Assembly (NCBI RefSeq): GCF_037975245.1
Contig: NC_092576.1
Location: 33,086,611-33,150,610 of the forward strand
DNA: 64,000 nucleotides
Direction: 5' to 3'
Source of the DNA: Apostichopus japonicus
Lineage: Eukaryota > Echinodermata > Holothuroidea > Aspidochirotida > Stichopodidae
Below the pieces are notes generated by a model, which saw nothing but the letters and a program-made list of their open reading frames with translations, was not told the DNA's origin and ran no database searches. A program made the position numbers and the translations under genes. Position 1 is the stretch's first letter. Every line of letters starts with the position of its first letter. Below are positions 48,641 to 59,396 of this stretch, piece by piece.

Positions 48641-49004
48641 ACGACAATGAATGAAATTCCAAAGTTGGATAAATTATGGTGGCGCTAAGCCAAATTGAGA
48701 GCAAATCTAAATTTCTAGAAAAATGATAAAGTCACTACAGTACTATATGCTAACCTGAATTGTATATATTATAGATCTAGCCTGTAGAGATTTATACATA
48801 CTGTAGGCCAAGGTCAAATAGTAATCATATAATTACATTTGAAGTCCAAAGATCTTTTTCAATATACAAGTCAAGACCAGCCATTCAAATAACATATAAA
48901 GAAGTTTCCAATAATATTTTAAGTTCCAGCTCCTCAATCCTCATTCTAGGTTGCAAAGGCTTTTCCGAACCCCACAGTAACACCCACACGCCATTTGAGC
49001 AATT

Positions 49005-49190
49005 TTCTGCAAGATTTTCAACTGTTCACTTCATTCCAACTGAGCAATCCAACTGAGCAATTGAACAATTTTCTGCAAAGTGTTGAATTGACAACTTATC
49101 GTATCTCGTCAACTCAACATTTTTTCTGCAAAATGTTTAAATTGTTCACTTCATTCCAAATGCTCAGTTGGAATGGAGTGAACAGTTAAA
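49005..49190. repeat. Local repeat with strong hairpin
   Basis: TTTTCTGCAA-type words recur about every 57 bp, and GTTCACTTCATTCCAA occurs at 49024 and 49144. The second copy is followed by its inverted form: a 16-bp stem (49144-49159 with 49168-49183, one G-T type mismatch) and an 8-nt loop. Confidence 0.75.
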
Positions 49191-49535
49191 GATTTTTTTT
49201 CATGTGAGTGATAAAGAGCCCCCCTCCCCCACCCCCAAAAAATAATATTAAGCGTGCTAGGAAAAAGCACTGTATTTTTGGGTAATTCACTATGTCGTCG
49301 AATATAATTTGTTGAAAGAAAAATTGTTTACCACTGCGCTACATTACCATAGCTTTTGCAGTTAATGGTCTATGTAGCCTTCAAACAGATAACTTATACT
49401 CAGTTGCTTACTTGCTTAACCAGAGTGATTAATACGTTTCCCCATCCACTTGGTATTTCAGCCACTACACCCTCCCCCCCCCCCCCAAATCATCAGGCTT
49501 TAGCTACGTTCCTGCATACAATGTGTTATAATGTT

Positions 49536-49585
49536 TACTGTACAGTAGGCACCAGGTAACTACATACAGTAAATGGGACATACTG
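49536..49585. repeat. Isolated partial copy of the 51.8-kb repeat
   Basis: TACAGTAGGCACCAGGTAAC followed by TACATACAGT matches the unit in the array at 51829-52085, 2.3 kb away. Confidence 0.6.
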
Positions 49586-51331
49586 CACATTGGAAAGACA
49601 GGTTGGCTGGTTCGTTACATTAATTATAAGCACTAGTTCAATGTGAAATAGACCGTGTGTTGTGACTCAAGAATAACATGAAATCCAAGGGCAGAATAAA
49701 GTCCCTGGTATACAAGAATGCTACTCAGGTGCTGTAGCTTGAAGAAGAGTATTTCGAATAACATTATCAATAGCTGTTTCTATTACAAGAAGCCATTTTT
49801 CAGTATCCTGTAATAATTGCAATCTTCATTTATTACTAAAGCTCGTAATGCTATCCTGTGCTGCTTGCACGCATCACATATTATTATTATTATTAGCTGT
49901 TTGGCTATCCTGTGCTGCTTTCAATCTATATTATAAACTCTTTGTTTGCTATTCTGTACTTCCTCAAAGCTTTATTCAACAGCTGTTGTTACTTCACTTT
50001 AGATTTCTATTCTAGAATGCACTTGCTGGAGATAAGACCAAACTATTCTACCGTTAAAAGAAGATATAAGCATGATTTGAATTATCAGACCATTCTGTAA
50101 TTGCTTTAGTTTTGGTACCTTGAACAACAAATAATATTCCTGACCTAAAGATTTATTTCAAAAATTGTGAACATCAGAAGATACTTACGTATAACAAATA
50201 CCTGCGTTCAACTCAACAAGATTTGTGTTTAACTGTGTGCATTACTTACAGACAATTGACAATAAGACTCACCTGTGGTTATGTTGGGTAAAGCATATTT
50301 TCTTTGAAATAATCAGTATGTTGTAGTAATATTTAATTGTGTGTTACAAAACAGATTTTAAGAAACTATGATCAAAACGTTCAAATTATTATGTCAGGGT
50401 TGGATCTGTACCCACTGTACTCCTATTCTAGTTTTAATGATCTCTGCTCAATGGGTTACTTTGCCATCAAGGGGTTTATTAAAAATTAGCTAATGACATC
50501 ATTTTAAAAACTTTAAAAAACAGCGTGGTAAAATACAGTAAGAGCTATTAGTAGATTATATTCACAATTTGAGTTTCCGATTTTAACAAGAAACGCAATG
50601 GTAATTATCTTATAGTAGAGGGGACACCATTTACAGTACTAGGTACATCATGCTAGATTAAAGAAGAGGTCACACTATCTATGGTGGTTGCTTGATTCTC
50701 TAGATATTTTGTTGTTTTGATTGACAGTAAACGTTAAAACCATAATAGAAGAATTTTGGAATCATTTAGAGGAATGTGCATGGTACTTTTGAGGTTCATG
50801 TATTATGTTAGTCTTAAACTCATCCATCTATGCCGTTGGTCACTTTGGTAGAATTTGGATGAAGCAATTCCAGATCAGCTTCGCCCTGGTGATCCTTGTC
50901 TCTGCAACGCATACAACATTCATATTGATGTTGATATAGTCGGTATGACAGATGCGAGTACATCCTCAGAATACACAGCACTTGTACACAGGACACCCTT
51001 CATGTGTACTACACTATGTAAATTAATATCCCATGCCCTCTGTAACATGTTGTACTCATTCTACAGTATTGTATTTCACACCACCCTTTAGCGACCACAA
51101 TATGTCCTGTTATTGTAACCACCAACCTATCATAAGAAGCATGGGCTGTGGTCACTCTTAGGATCGTTTGTATATCACATATGACGCATATTAGTAGAAG
51201 TAGTTAACCACAATGAGTATGTATAATGAAACACTCTGAAGTCAAAGCTATAACAACTCCTCTTTGGATCATCTCTTGTATAATTATCATCAAGAATATT
51301 ACACCCTCCCTCATCATTCCCCTCCTCCTCC

Positions 51332-51349
51332 AACACACACACACACACA
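51332..51349. repeat. (CA)n microsatellite
   Basis: This is a short ACAC run just upstream of the integrase relic. Confidence 0.9.
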
Positions 51350-51429
51350 ACACTTCCACCAGTACTACCTACACTACATCCTTACTTCTGTTGGAGGTGG
51401 CATATGTATAATTTACCGCTAATAAGTCA

Positions 51430-51838
51430 ACCAATGGTAACCAGGAACCAAACTTAAGAAACCACTACCAAGACTTTGGTCAAGGAATTGTGCACCAAGT
51501 TTGGTGTACCTCGGAGGATCCACTATGACCAGGGTCCTCACTTATTCGTTTCCCTATGTCCTGTGTACATTGTAAACAAAACTAAAAGTACTCCATATCA
51601 TCCAGACGGCAATGGGCAAGTTGAGAGATTCAATCGTACTCTGCACGATCACGATATGTTGCAGTATCTACATGTAAAGCACAGACGGAGATTTTCAGAA
51701 CATCTACCAGAAGTGTTGTATCCGTTCAATGCCACTGATCACCCTTCCACAGGATTTACACCCTGTTATATAATGTTTGGAGGGGAACCAAGATTACTAG
51801 TAGACCGTTTGCTTACTATTGTTTACAGTATGCTATAT
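51430..51838 (+). pseudogene. Ty3/Gypsy integrase relic, first copy
   Basis: The plus frame begins VTRNQT, stop, ETTTKTLVKELCTKFGVPRR, then IHYDQGPHLF, STPYHPDGNGQVERFNRTL, RRRFSEHLPEVLYPFNATDH, and FTPCYIMFGGEPRLLVDRLL. This is the integrase core of Ty3/Gypsy elements. The second catalytic Asp (DQG) and the Glu (GQVERFN) are visible, while the region with the first Asp is missing. A stop near 51452 and truncation show it is not functional. It runs into the tandem repeat at 51829. Confidence 0.85.
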
Positions 51839-52085
51839 AGTTAGTTTGGGATAGTTTACACATACTGTGCACACTATTAGTTATACCTTTACAGTATGTA
51901 CCATGTAACTACATACACATTATGCTATATAGTAAGTATGGGATAGTTTACACATACTGTATACAATGTGCTATAGTTATTACAATACAGTAGGTACCAG
52001 GTAACTACATACACAGTGTACTGTATAGTAAGTATGGGGTAGTTTACACATACTGTATACAATGTGCTATAGTTATTACTGTACT
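51829..52085. repeat. Tandem repeat of about 95 bp inside the Gypsy relic
   Basis: There are about 2.7 units (starts near 51829, 51921 and 52020; spacing 92-96 bp) sharing GGGATAGTTTACACATACTG and CAGGTAACTACATACAC. It separates two copies of the same integrase segment. Confidence 0.85.
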
Positions 52086-52560
52086 CTGCATGATATATGC
52101 AATCCTCCATGTAAAGCACAAACGAAGATGGTCAGAACATCTACCATTGTATACAATGCCACTGATCACCAGTCCACAAAATGTTCACCCATCTATATAA
52201 TGTTTGAAAGGGAACCAAGATCACCAGTTGACTTTTTGCTTAATAATGATGCTCGAAAAGCGTGTGGGATTAGCGGGCCACCCACATAGAGACTGTGAGG
52301 TTTGTGCACCAAAAAGCAGAGGAGCGTCTGTCTAGGGAAGCAGAAAAGCGGGAGGTTCGCTACGATCGTTACGCTGGGGAGAAACCATTGGCTTTGGGTA
52401 CCAGAGTTTACCTTCGGACCCACCCACATTGACGTCAGAAGATTCAGGATCAGTGGAGTCCTAGTATCTACCAGATTGTTACAAGACCTTTGGGTAATAA
52501 GTTACAAGATACAACTAACAGATTGTACCAGTGATAAGAGCACTGTCAATCACAGAGAGT
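52086..52560 (+). pseudogene. Gypsy integrase relic, second copy and C-terminus
   Basis: At 52105-52250 a second version of the segment KHKRRWSEHLP ... NATDHQST ... YIMFEREPRSPVDFLL appears, about 430 bp after the first and with a small deletion. It is followed, in another frame, by the usual Gypsy C-terminal region: VRFVHQKAEERLSREAEKRE, YDRYAGEKPLALGTRVYLRT, and KIQDQWSPSIYQIV. Stops and frame changes break it. The overlapping open frame 52302-52802 is not the element's frame. Confidence 0.8.
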
Positions 52561-55474
52561 TGAAGCCATGCCCTATCCTCCAGCAACAGTCAGGGGTCCC
52601 TCATATAACAGACGATTGTTCTTCAACAATTAAGCCTGTCACCACCACAGACAGTGATACTACTGACGATGACTACGTTCAGCTCAGACAAATTACAAGA
52701 GCAGGGAGAGGGATGCATAGGAACCCATATCATAAACCATACATGTTCATTAGGGACAGAACTAAATCAAGCATTAAAAGAAAAGTTGCAATTTATTCGT
52801 AATAGGTCAAAACAGGTTCTGAGAACACCTTCCTTCTCATAAAAGAGTCTTATACTCTCTAAAATGGATCATCATTCTAAGTTCAATTTCCAAGTTTCTG
52901 TCGATTGCATTGCTTTTCGTTTACCTCTCTACAAATTTCGAAAAGTTGCTTACTTTTCCAGTCTGTACTCAAAGTTGATGGAAAGTCTCAACTGATAATT
53001 TATGTTGTGTGGCTAACACATACCAACATTTAAGACTTGTAGCATTGGTAGCTATTTGGGATGTGGGACTTGTTGTTGGTGAGTGTGTAGTACTAGTTTC
53101 ATATAGCATTTACTTGTAACGACAGATTAGTCTTAACGGGATGGTATGTTTATAGTTGAAAATATTAACCTTCTCTTTGAACCAACTTCATTTTTCTGCA
53201 GTACTTGCACCATGCATTTTATCAGTCGTGTAATACGCTTTTAGAGGTTACAACTTAAAGCAATATAGTACATCACAAATTGAATCACTATATGTTTGAT
53301 AGTTAAAGCAGTATATAGTCAATATTATATTGTTTAGTATAAGTTGTTGTTATGGGTAGACGTGCTGATGGCGTAATGGTCTCAACTTCTTGTACTTAAA
53401 TATTCTGCATTGGATTATTATCACTGCTCATTGAATTGCTATTACATAAGTATGTCTATTGCATGTTTCCTTTTGAAATCGGTTTTAGGTGATGGTAATA
53501 TTGTTTCTAGGATGTGTAGATATTGTATACTTATTTTAGTTTCGTATTATTGTTTATATTCATTTCTTTACAGGCAGACATTAAGTCCAGTGACTATTCA
53601 TAGCCACTCTCCTCTTGATGTTGCTTTTGACTTGATCTCAATTTCCGTTTGTAGTTTCATGTTTAAATACATGACGCCACCGAAAATATGTGGTAAAACA
53701 TAAAACATTGCTTCTTTGCATTTTGTCCACGACATCCTTTCTGACAATTCTCCAGTATGTTAAAAACTTTTCCTGATGAAAGCAATATAGCGAGCATCAT
53801 ACATGAAAGCGTAAGACAAAGGTATAACTTATGATATCTCGAATGTAAATTATAGTCACATGTTCAATTCCATGGTAAAGATCAAAACGTTATACCACTG
53901 AAACAGAGGATGATATTTGGTTTGGTATCGATAAATCTGAAAACTTAAAGGGCTTCATAAAGTGACTCAACAACTTCCTGCTTATGGAATTAGTTTGGTG
54001 AGCATGCAACTTGGCACGTTAATGTAATAGTGATCAAGGATGGAAGTGGCTCGGGAGGGGGGGGGGGGGGCTTGGGCATGATAACACTTTCCAACTTCGT
54101 TTAGTAAATTTTCTGCATCTCGTAGAACATTTTCCCGTTCACTCCGTTAGCAGTTACCTTGCTGTCACAAACATACTCTTCATACCCACTCACTCATAAA
54201 GCGCTTTTCAGTGTTTATACGTGAGATTTGTTCTGTTACGTACTTTGTGTAGAACAGACAACTAAATTCAATGTTAGTTCTTCGTAAAGCCTGACTTCTG
54301 AATATTAAATAAATCGTGAATATTAAAATTCATCATCTATATCCAAACGTTGATAATTGCGGAAAACTGGTCGTGGAGTTTAACCTCTCACCTTTTTTAT
54401 TTTGAAATCGAAAACGATAATGTAGACGCATTATATATATTAAAAGTAAGTCGAAAAGGTTGTGATTTATTTTAAATTAAAAGACTTAAATGTATTGATA
54501 GGTAACAGCAATGTCTCACACTTAGGCTTAAACTGCTCAATACCTTTTACGAAACTAAGGAAAAGTACACGAATTAAAATTATTTAAAATGCGAATGTTT
54601 CATCCCAATCTTCGAAGAAATGTTTACTCATTACAGGAAAGTAATATTAAATACACAATAGTAGCAATTAGCCATTGAAAGTAATGCTACTGATATTCCT
54701 GACAGGGTAGCAACATAGACTACTAGATTACAAACAGTGCTACGAGATGAGAGGCTTGCCATATTAATGTGTCATATATTAAGTGAAGATGGACTACCTC
54801 GTTAACACTGCACGTCTGCAAAATAGCTTCCAGTATTCTACCCAACAATAATAGGTCAATTCTGTTTTTATTAGTATACCATTTTATTTATTCAATATTA
54901 CACCATAAAAGTATTTCTATGGGAAAGGAAGGAAAAACGTATGTCAAATAGCTTGCTTCACATCTACAACTATCCAAGCAAACTTAAATAGAATACATCT
55001 GTCATGCTAAAGTATTCAAATTAATATGCTAAAATTATTACCTTTCGCCTTGCAACCCCATCGTGATCCAAGTGTATTGAAGCTTCTTCTTGACTCGAGA
55101 GTATAAAGCGTTTATAATATATTGGTTAAAGTGCATTGAATGAGATACAATAAGAAAACATAACTTAATATGATTATTAGGTCATTTTGTGAGTACAAAA
55201 AAAGAGGTAACTTGTATTCAAACCAATTGAAGAAATAAACTGTATATATCTCTAAAAATATAACAAATAACCATTTTCAAAAAGCATTCGTTGTTCACAT
55301 TTTCGGACAATGCTTCTAATTCCCTATCTTGATATGTTAGTTGCAACTTTATTTTCACCCTTAGTTATTTCAATCACGTCATTCATCATAATCACTAAAA
55401 CGCAATGATATTGTGTACAAGTTTTTTTTTTACATGATATGGTGAATGGAAGCAAAATCACTGCCAAATCGGCA
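52561..55474. other. Intergenic or intronic AT-rich region
   Basis: A G run occurs at 54058-54070. The frame at 53410-53703 has no domain. No other support. Confidence 0.4.
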
Positions 55475-55587
55475 CTACGGACTGAAAACGATCACCGCAA
55501 AGAACAAAACTATAGCAAACATCACGACGCCCAGGAACATCAAACCAGCAAGTAGCACACTCGTCTTGTCGGCACAAACAAACAACT
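55475..55587 (-). CDS. Probable C-terminal membrane-anchor exon
   Basis: On the minus strand a frame open from 55587 reads ELFVCADKTSVLLAGLMFLG, then VVMFAIVLFFAVIVFSP and a TAG stop (55475-55477). About 25 hydrophobic residues run almost to the C-terminus, as in a tail anchor, a type-I protein with no cytosolic tail, or a GPI-attachment signal. GC content is distinctly higher than the flanks, as expected of a real exon. A TAA lies just upstream in frame, so an acceptor (AAG at 55590-55588) is needed. Its pyrimidine tract is poor. Which gene it belongs to is unknown; the tail exons to the right may use it alternatively. Confidence 0.5.
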
Positions 55588-57982
55588 CTTACAAGTACTC
55601 TTTGTTTTTATATTAAAGAAGTACACACTATTGATAAAAAAAAGAGTACAATAACTGTTTCTTTTCTATGAGAATATCATTTTGTTTATACAATTATTAT
55701 CCCACGAAAGCATGTACAAGAAAATAAGCAACCTAAATTTCCCATTCTAAACATATTAAAATGAAAAACAAATAATGAAAAATTGGTTTATATTACAAGG
55801 ACAAACATCGTTGAAAATGGATAAAGATGATGAAAAAATTTATGTCATCTTTGCATTGTCGAAAAATATTGAATTTTGCACAATACAAAAACTGTAACAT
55901 AACTATAGATTATTAAGCGAATGCAGAGTAGTTACGCCAGGAAAGAAAAAAAGTTAGCCACTCGTGACCATTGATTAACGAAGCGTTTTAGTTATTCAAT
56001 ATTGAAGCATAGAGTATGAAAAAGAAATAACATATCTTACTCAATGGATACCCCAAATTGCGCAAGAACCGTCTTGAAGTAATGTTGATCAAAGTATTTG
56101 ATTATATGATCAATATTTGCATTAAGTTTATTTCATCAATCAAAACTATCATGTTAATGTTTGTCGACTAAGCAAAACGATAATACACGAAAAGACGTTA
56201 AAGAATTCCAACAGCATTACATCACTTGGATTTAATGACAATTACTCATGTTTACTTGTCAGTGTTTTATATGTACGAGCTATAGAGGAAAGATTAAATA
56301 AGGCCTGATATGAATTAAGCAATGAATGTATTTGACAGTTAATTGCAGCAAATCCAACGTATCGTCACAATTGTCTTAACTTAGTTAAAATAAACAATGT
56401 AAGTACAGACCAATGATTCACCCAATTTGCCATTACACTCAATTTCTAAGAATGTTGTAGTTTTGAGTGCATTTGAGTTAATATTACTATAATCGAGCAC
56501 GGATATACAGTGATCGTTCAAGTCAAATTATGAAAAATAAGAATTAAAACCTAAGTTATTTGAGAATCTAAAATGTGTTGCTTTTTATCAAGTTAAAACT
56601 TGTGAACTTACGATTCATCAATTATGACTTTGTAAACGTATTATTCATCGATTATGAACGATTTCTTCGTTTTTGTACAACACGCTGACAATATAGGTGT
56701 GATAAAGCAATTGAAATGTGTTATACGTGTACATCGTACACAATATACAATTTACTATCGAAAGATACGTTAATTGTTAATTTCATTGGAATGCATAATA
56801 CGTAATTTAGGGATATTAGTTATAAAGTAGTGAAAATTCAAATGACATAATATAAAAGTACAAGTAGAGAAACTTCGACCGTGACATTACAGATCGAATT
56901 ACACATCTGAGATAGCTTGACATATGGTGGTGTTTGTGCCATCTCGTTTCAAAATCAAACCGTGGAATTATATAAACGGTGGGACTATCTTCCTGTTACG
57001 ACTATGTGTGTCATAATGATTTCAGTAAAGGTAACATGGGTGATTTGAGTCACGGAATGATAGTACTGGCGTTCTTAAAATAAACATATAAACATTCCAA
57101 TAATCGTTATTCATTATCTACTGTAGTCGTGATGATGATTTTTGTATTTTTTGCTAACGAATGCTTTACTTGGTTCATACGGAATAAACACTGTGAGAAA
57201 ATACTTTGACAGTGCTATAAATCTGCTACAGGTATTCTAAGCTGACATAATCATGATGGCTTGAAGGTATACAAAACAATGAAATGAACCATTCTGATTG
57301 ACTTTGGTCTGATTTATGAATTATTTGTTTCGCATTTAATCATAAAATAATCATAGTAAAATGAACGGCGAGTGTATTATATCATAAATAACATAAAAAC
57401 TGATTGTAGTAAAAAGAAAACAGCATGCTTCCATTAATAAGCACGACGACAGAAAATGATATGTAGTTGTGAATGTAGCCTAAACTATGACAAGTTATAC
57501 CTGAACGACTGTTTTTATTTACACAAAGTGTGGTCAAAGTTTGTTCTATGAAGAGCTTCAACAACTCATGGAAAAGGTATCCATACCTTTTTCGAGTGAT
57601 TTATCTGTAAATAAAACCTCTAGAACACGAAAGTGATTAACCAACTCTCCACTAGTACATTGAGAAAAAAAAAAACATCTGGAGAGTGCGCTGTTTATCC
57701 ATTTCTAACACAGCTGTGATCATTCCATTCAATCAGTAGCTTGGTTGTGTTACTTACTAGACCTATACAAAGAACGTTTCCATTTGTTTGACGCAATCGA
57801 GTTCCATGTTTTTATGGCAAGCGGATTTCCTTGTATCAATCCACAACAAACCCGCGTAGAAACAGTTACTACAATCGAGTTGTAAAGATTGCCACTGACG
57901 TAATACTATATATTACACAGTTCAAGTGACATAAATAGAACTACGGATCTTGGGATGTCGTAGATACGAATTTACAACTGTG
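55588..57982. other. Intergenic or intronic AT-rich region
   Basis: No supported feature on either strand. Confidence 0.4.
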
Positions 57983-58067
57983 TTACTTATTGTAGTCATT
58001 GTCATTTTCACTTTCAATCTCACTTTCACTTTCAGATGATATTCTAGCCTTCTGCCATTCTGTATCT
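57983..58067 (-). CDS. Receptor-like gene, last coding exon (acidic tail)
   Basis: The exon enters with the last base of an Arg codon (acceptor CTCCTCAG at 58068-58069) and codes DTEWQKARISSESESEIESE, then NDNDYNK and TAA (57983-57985). The Ser/Glu alternation gives a highly acidic C-terminus with potential casein-kinase-2-type sites. It joins the microexon at 58571-58546 without a frame break. It is probably the cytosolic end of a membrane protein, which is inference. Confidence 0.7.
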
Positions 58068-58545
58068 CTGAGGAGAAATAACATGTATTGTAATAGTTGT
58101 AGTAGTATTAATATTGCTGTTGTAGCAATAGTGCGACTGTATATCATTCATAAGCTTATAACAATCAAAGATAGTGTTTACTGAAATATAGCAACACAGT
58201 ATACCATGAAATATTATACTGACGTAGTGTGGATGATTGCTGCTAATGTTATCCGAAAAAGTCACAATAGTGCTATATTGTGATTAAAGATAATTGTTAT
58301 CTTCAGTTGTGTAAAGTTGAATGATTGATCTTTTGTTTTTTAACATAGACCTTACTATAGAGGTAGCGTCATAAACTTTCCAATGTAGTATATTTTATAG
58401 CCCTACTCTTCCCACCAGGTCCTTTCTTCTAGTGTTATCAGATAAAAATATGTAAAATGAAATCATTATTATACATAAGCACAGTTTAATAATGTTCTAT
58501 CATTCAACGACACATTCTACGAGAAGGTAAATAGCAATCACTCAC
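58068..58545. other. Intron between the microexon and the last exon
   Basis: AT-rich; nothing else seen. Confidence 0.6.
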
Positions 58546-58571
58546 CTGTATGTCTCCCGAAACCGTGTCAC
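58546..58571 (-). CDS. 26-bp microexon of receptor-like gene
   Basis: GTGACACGGTTTCGGGAGAC plus six bases, flanked by a strong acceptor (TTCTTCTTTTGCACAG) and donor GTGAGT. It codes VTRFRETY and the first two bases of Arg (phase 0 to 2). Joined to neighbours it gives NDM-VTRFRETYR-DTEW. A basic, Thr/Tyr-bearing linker is typical of cytosolic tails. It is too short for ORF searches. Confidence 0.7.
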
Positions 58572-59278
58572 CTGTGCAAAAGAAGAACATGATATTGTGT
58601 CGGTGAATATTTAGATCTTATTAGTAGTATTTTGATATGCTTGTTAAAATGATTATTTTCAGACATAGAGGAACATATGGCTAAGGTGGACTCTATAAAC
58701 GACTGTTTCTTTCATGAAAATCTATTAGTCTCTGTACAAGATATCAAGCGGTCACCATTTAAACTGTAATTGTTGACAATTGACTTGTTACTTAATTGTT
58801 AATTAAATTAGTTTATATGTTAAAAATATGTCGCATATAAATTGTTTTCTTTGGTTGGTTGGGTGGTTTGAATGGTTTAAATTCGTTTTGGTAATCAAAA
58901 TATACAATATGTATTACACTGTGTATTTTAGTTTAAAGTTGTAGTTTTCATTGATAAATAGTCACATATTTTTTACTAACAAGGATATACTGCACATTCA
59001 CGAACGTTTTGCAATTTGTATTAATAAAATCGTAATATGAATAAACAAATATGTCGAAGGTTTAATTTGCTGTTTTATTTTGTCGTTTAACCCTAAATTC
59101 TTGTTATCCGATCTCTTACTTTTGTCAAGATTGTAAAAGATAAAGAGATAAAAAGAACTGTAAATTGTGCCTCAAAGATTCCATACCTTAGAGAATAATA
59201 AACAGTTTTGATTTATTGCCTTAATATTAACTAGCTTTCTTTTACTAGAAAACAGGAATCTACAGACAACAGAAATAT
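58572..59278. other. Intron, AT-rich
   Basis: No supported feature. Confidence 0.5.
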
Positions 59279-59396
59279 GAATGTAGAAATATGCGAAGGG
59301 AAACTTCGACATAGAATACACTTCATTGAGTATGTTGGAGCGAAGACCAGGGCAGAGGCTGCAATGATGATCCGAGAGGGCTGGGGATGGACTTAA
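59279..59396 (+). mobile_element. Possible retrotransposon C-terminal relic
   Basis: A 39-codon GC-rich frame ends KLRHRIHFIEYVGAKTRAEA, then AMMIREGWGWT and a stop (59394-59396). The pattern of a basic start followed by an A-x-x-x-x-R-E-G-W end resembles the last residues of RTE/BovB-like reverse transcriptases (DREGWRR type). It is too short to be certain. Confidence 0.3.

Larger units (their letters stand above)
48641..51425. other. Intergenic with hairpin repeats
   Basis: Contains the hairpin cluster at 49005-49190, a C run at 49478-49488, an isolated partial copy of the roughly 95-bp repeat at 49536-49585, and a CA microsatellite at 51332-51349. A GC-richer open frame at 50855-51091 is not recognised. 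Confidence 0.4.

Noticed and set aside
50855-51091. GC-richer open frame of 78 codons
   Set aside because: I could not recognise it as host or Gypsy protein, and no splice or start context supports it.
52302-52802. Open frame of 166 codons
   Set aside because: The Gypsy C-terminal similarity is in a different frame, so this frame is accidental.
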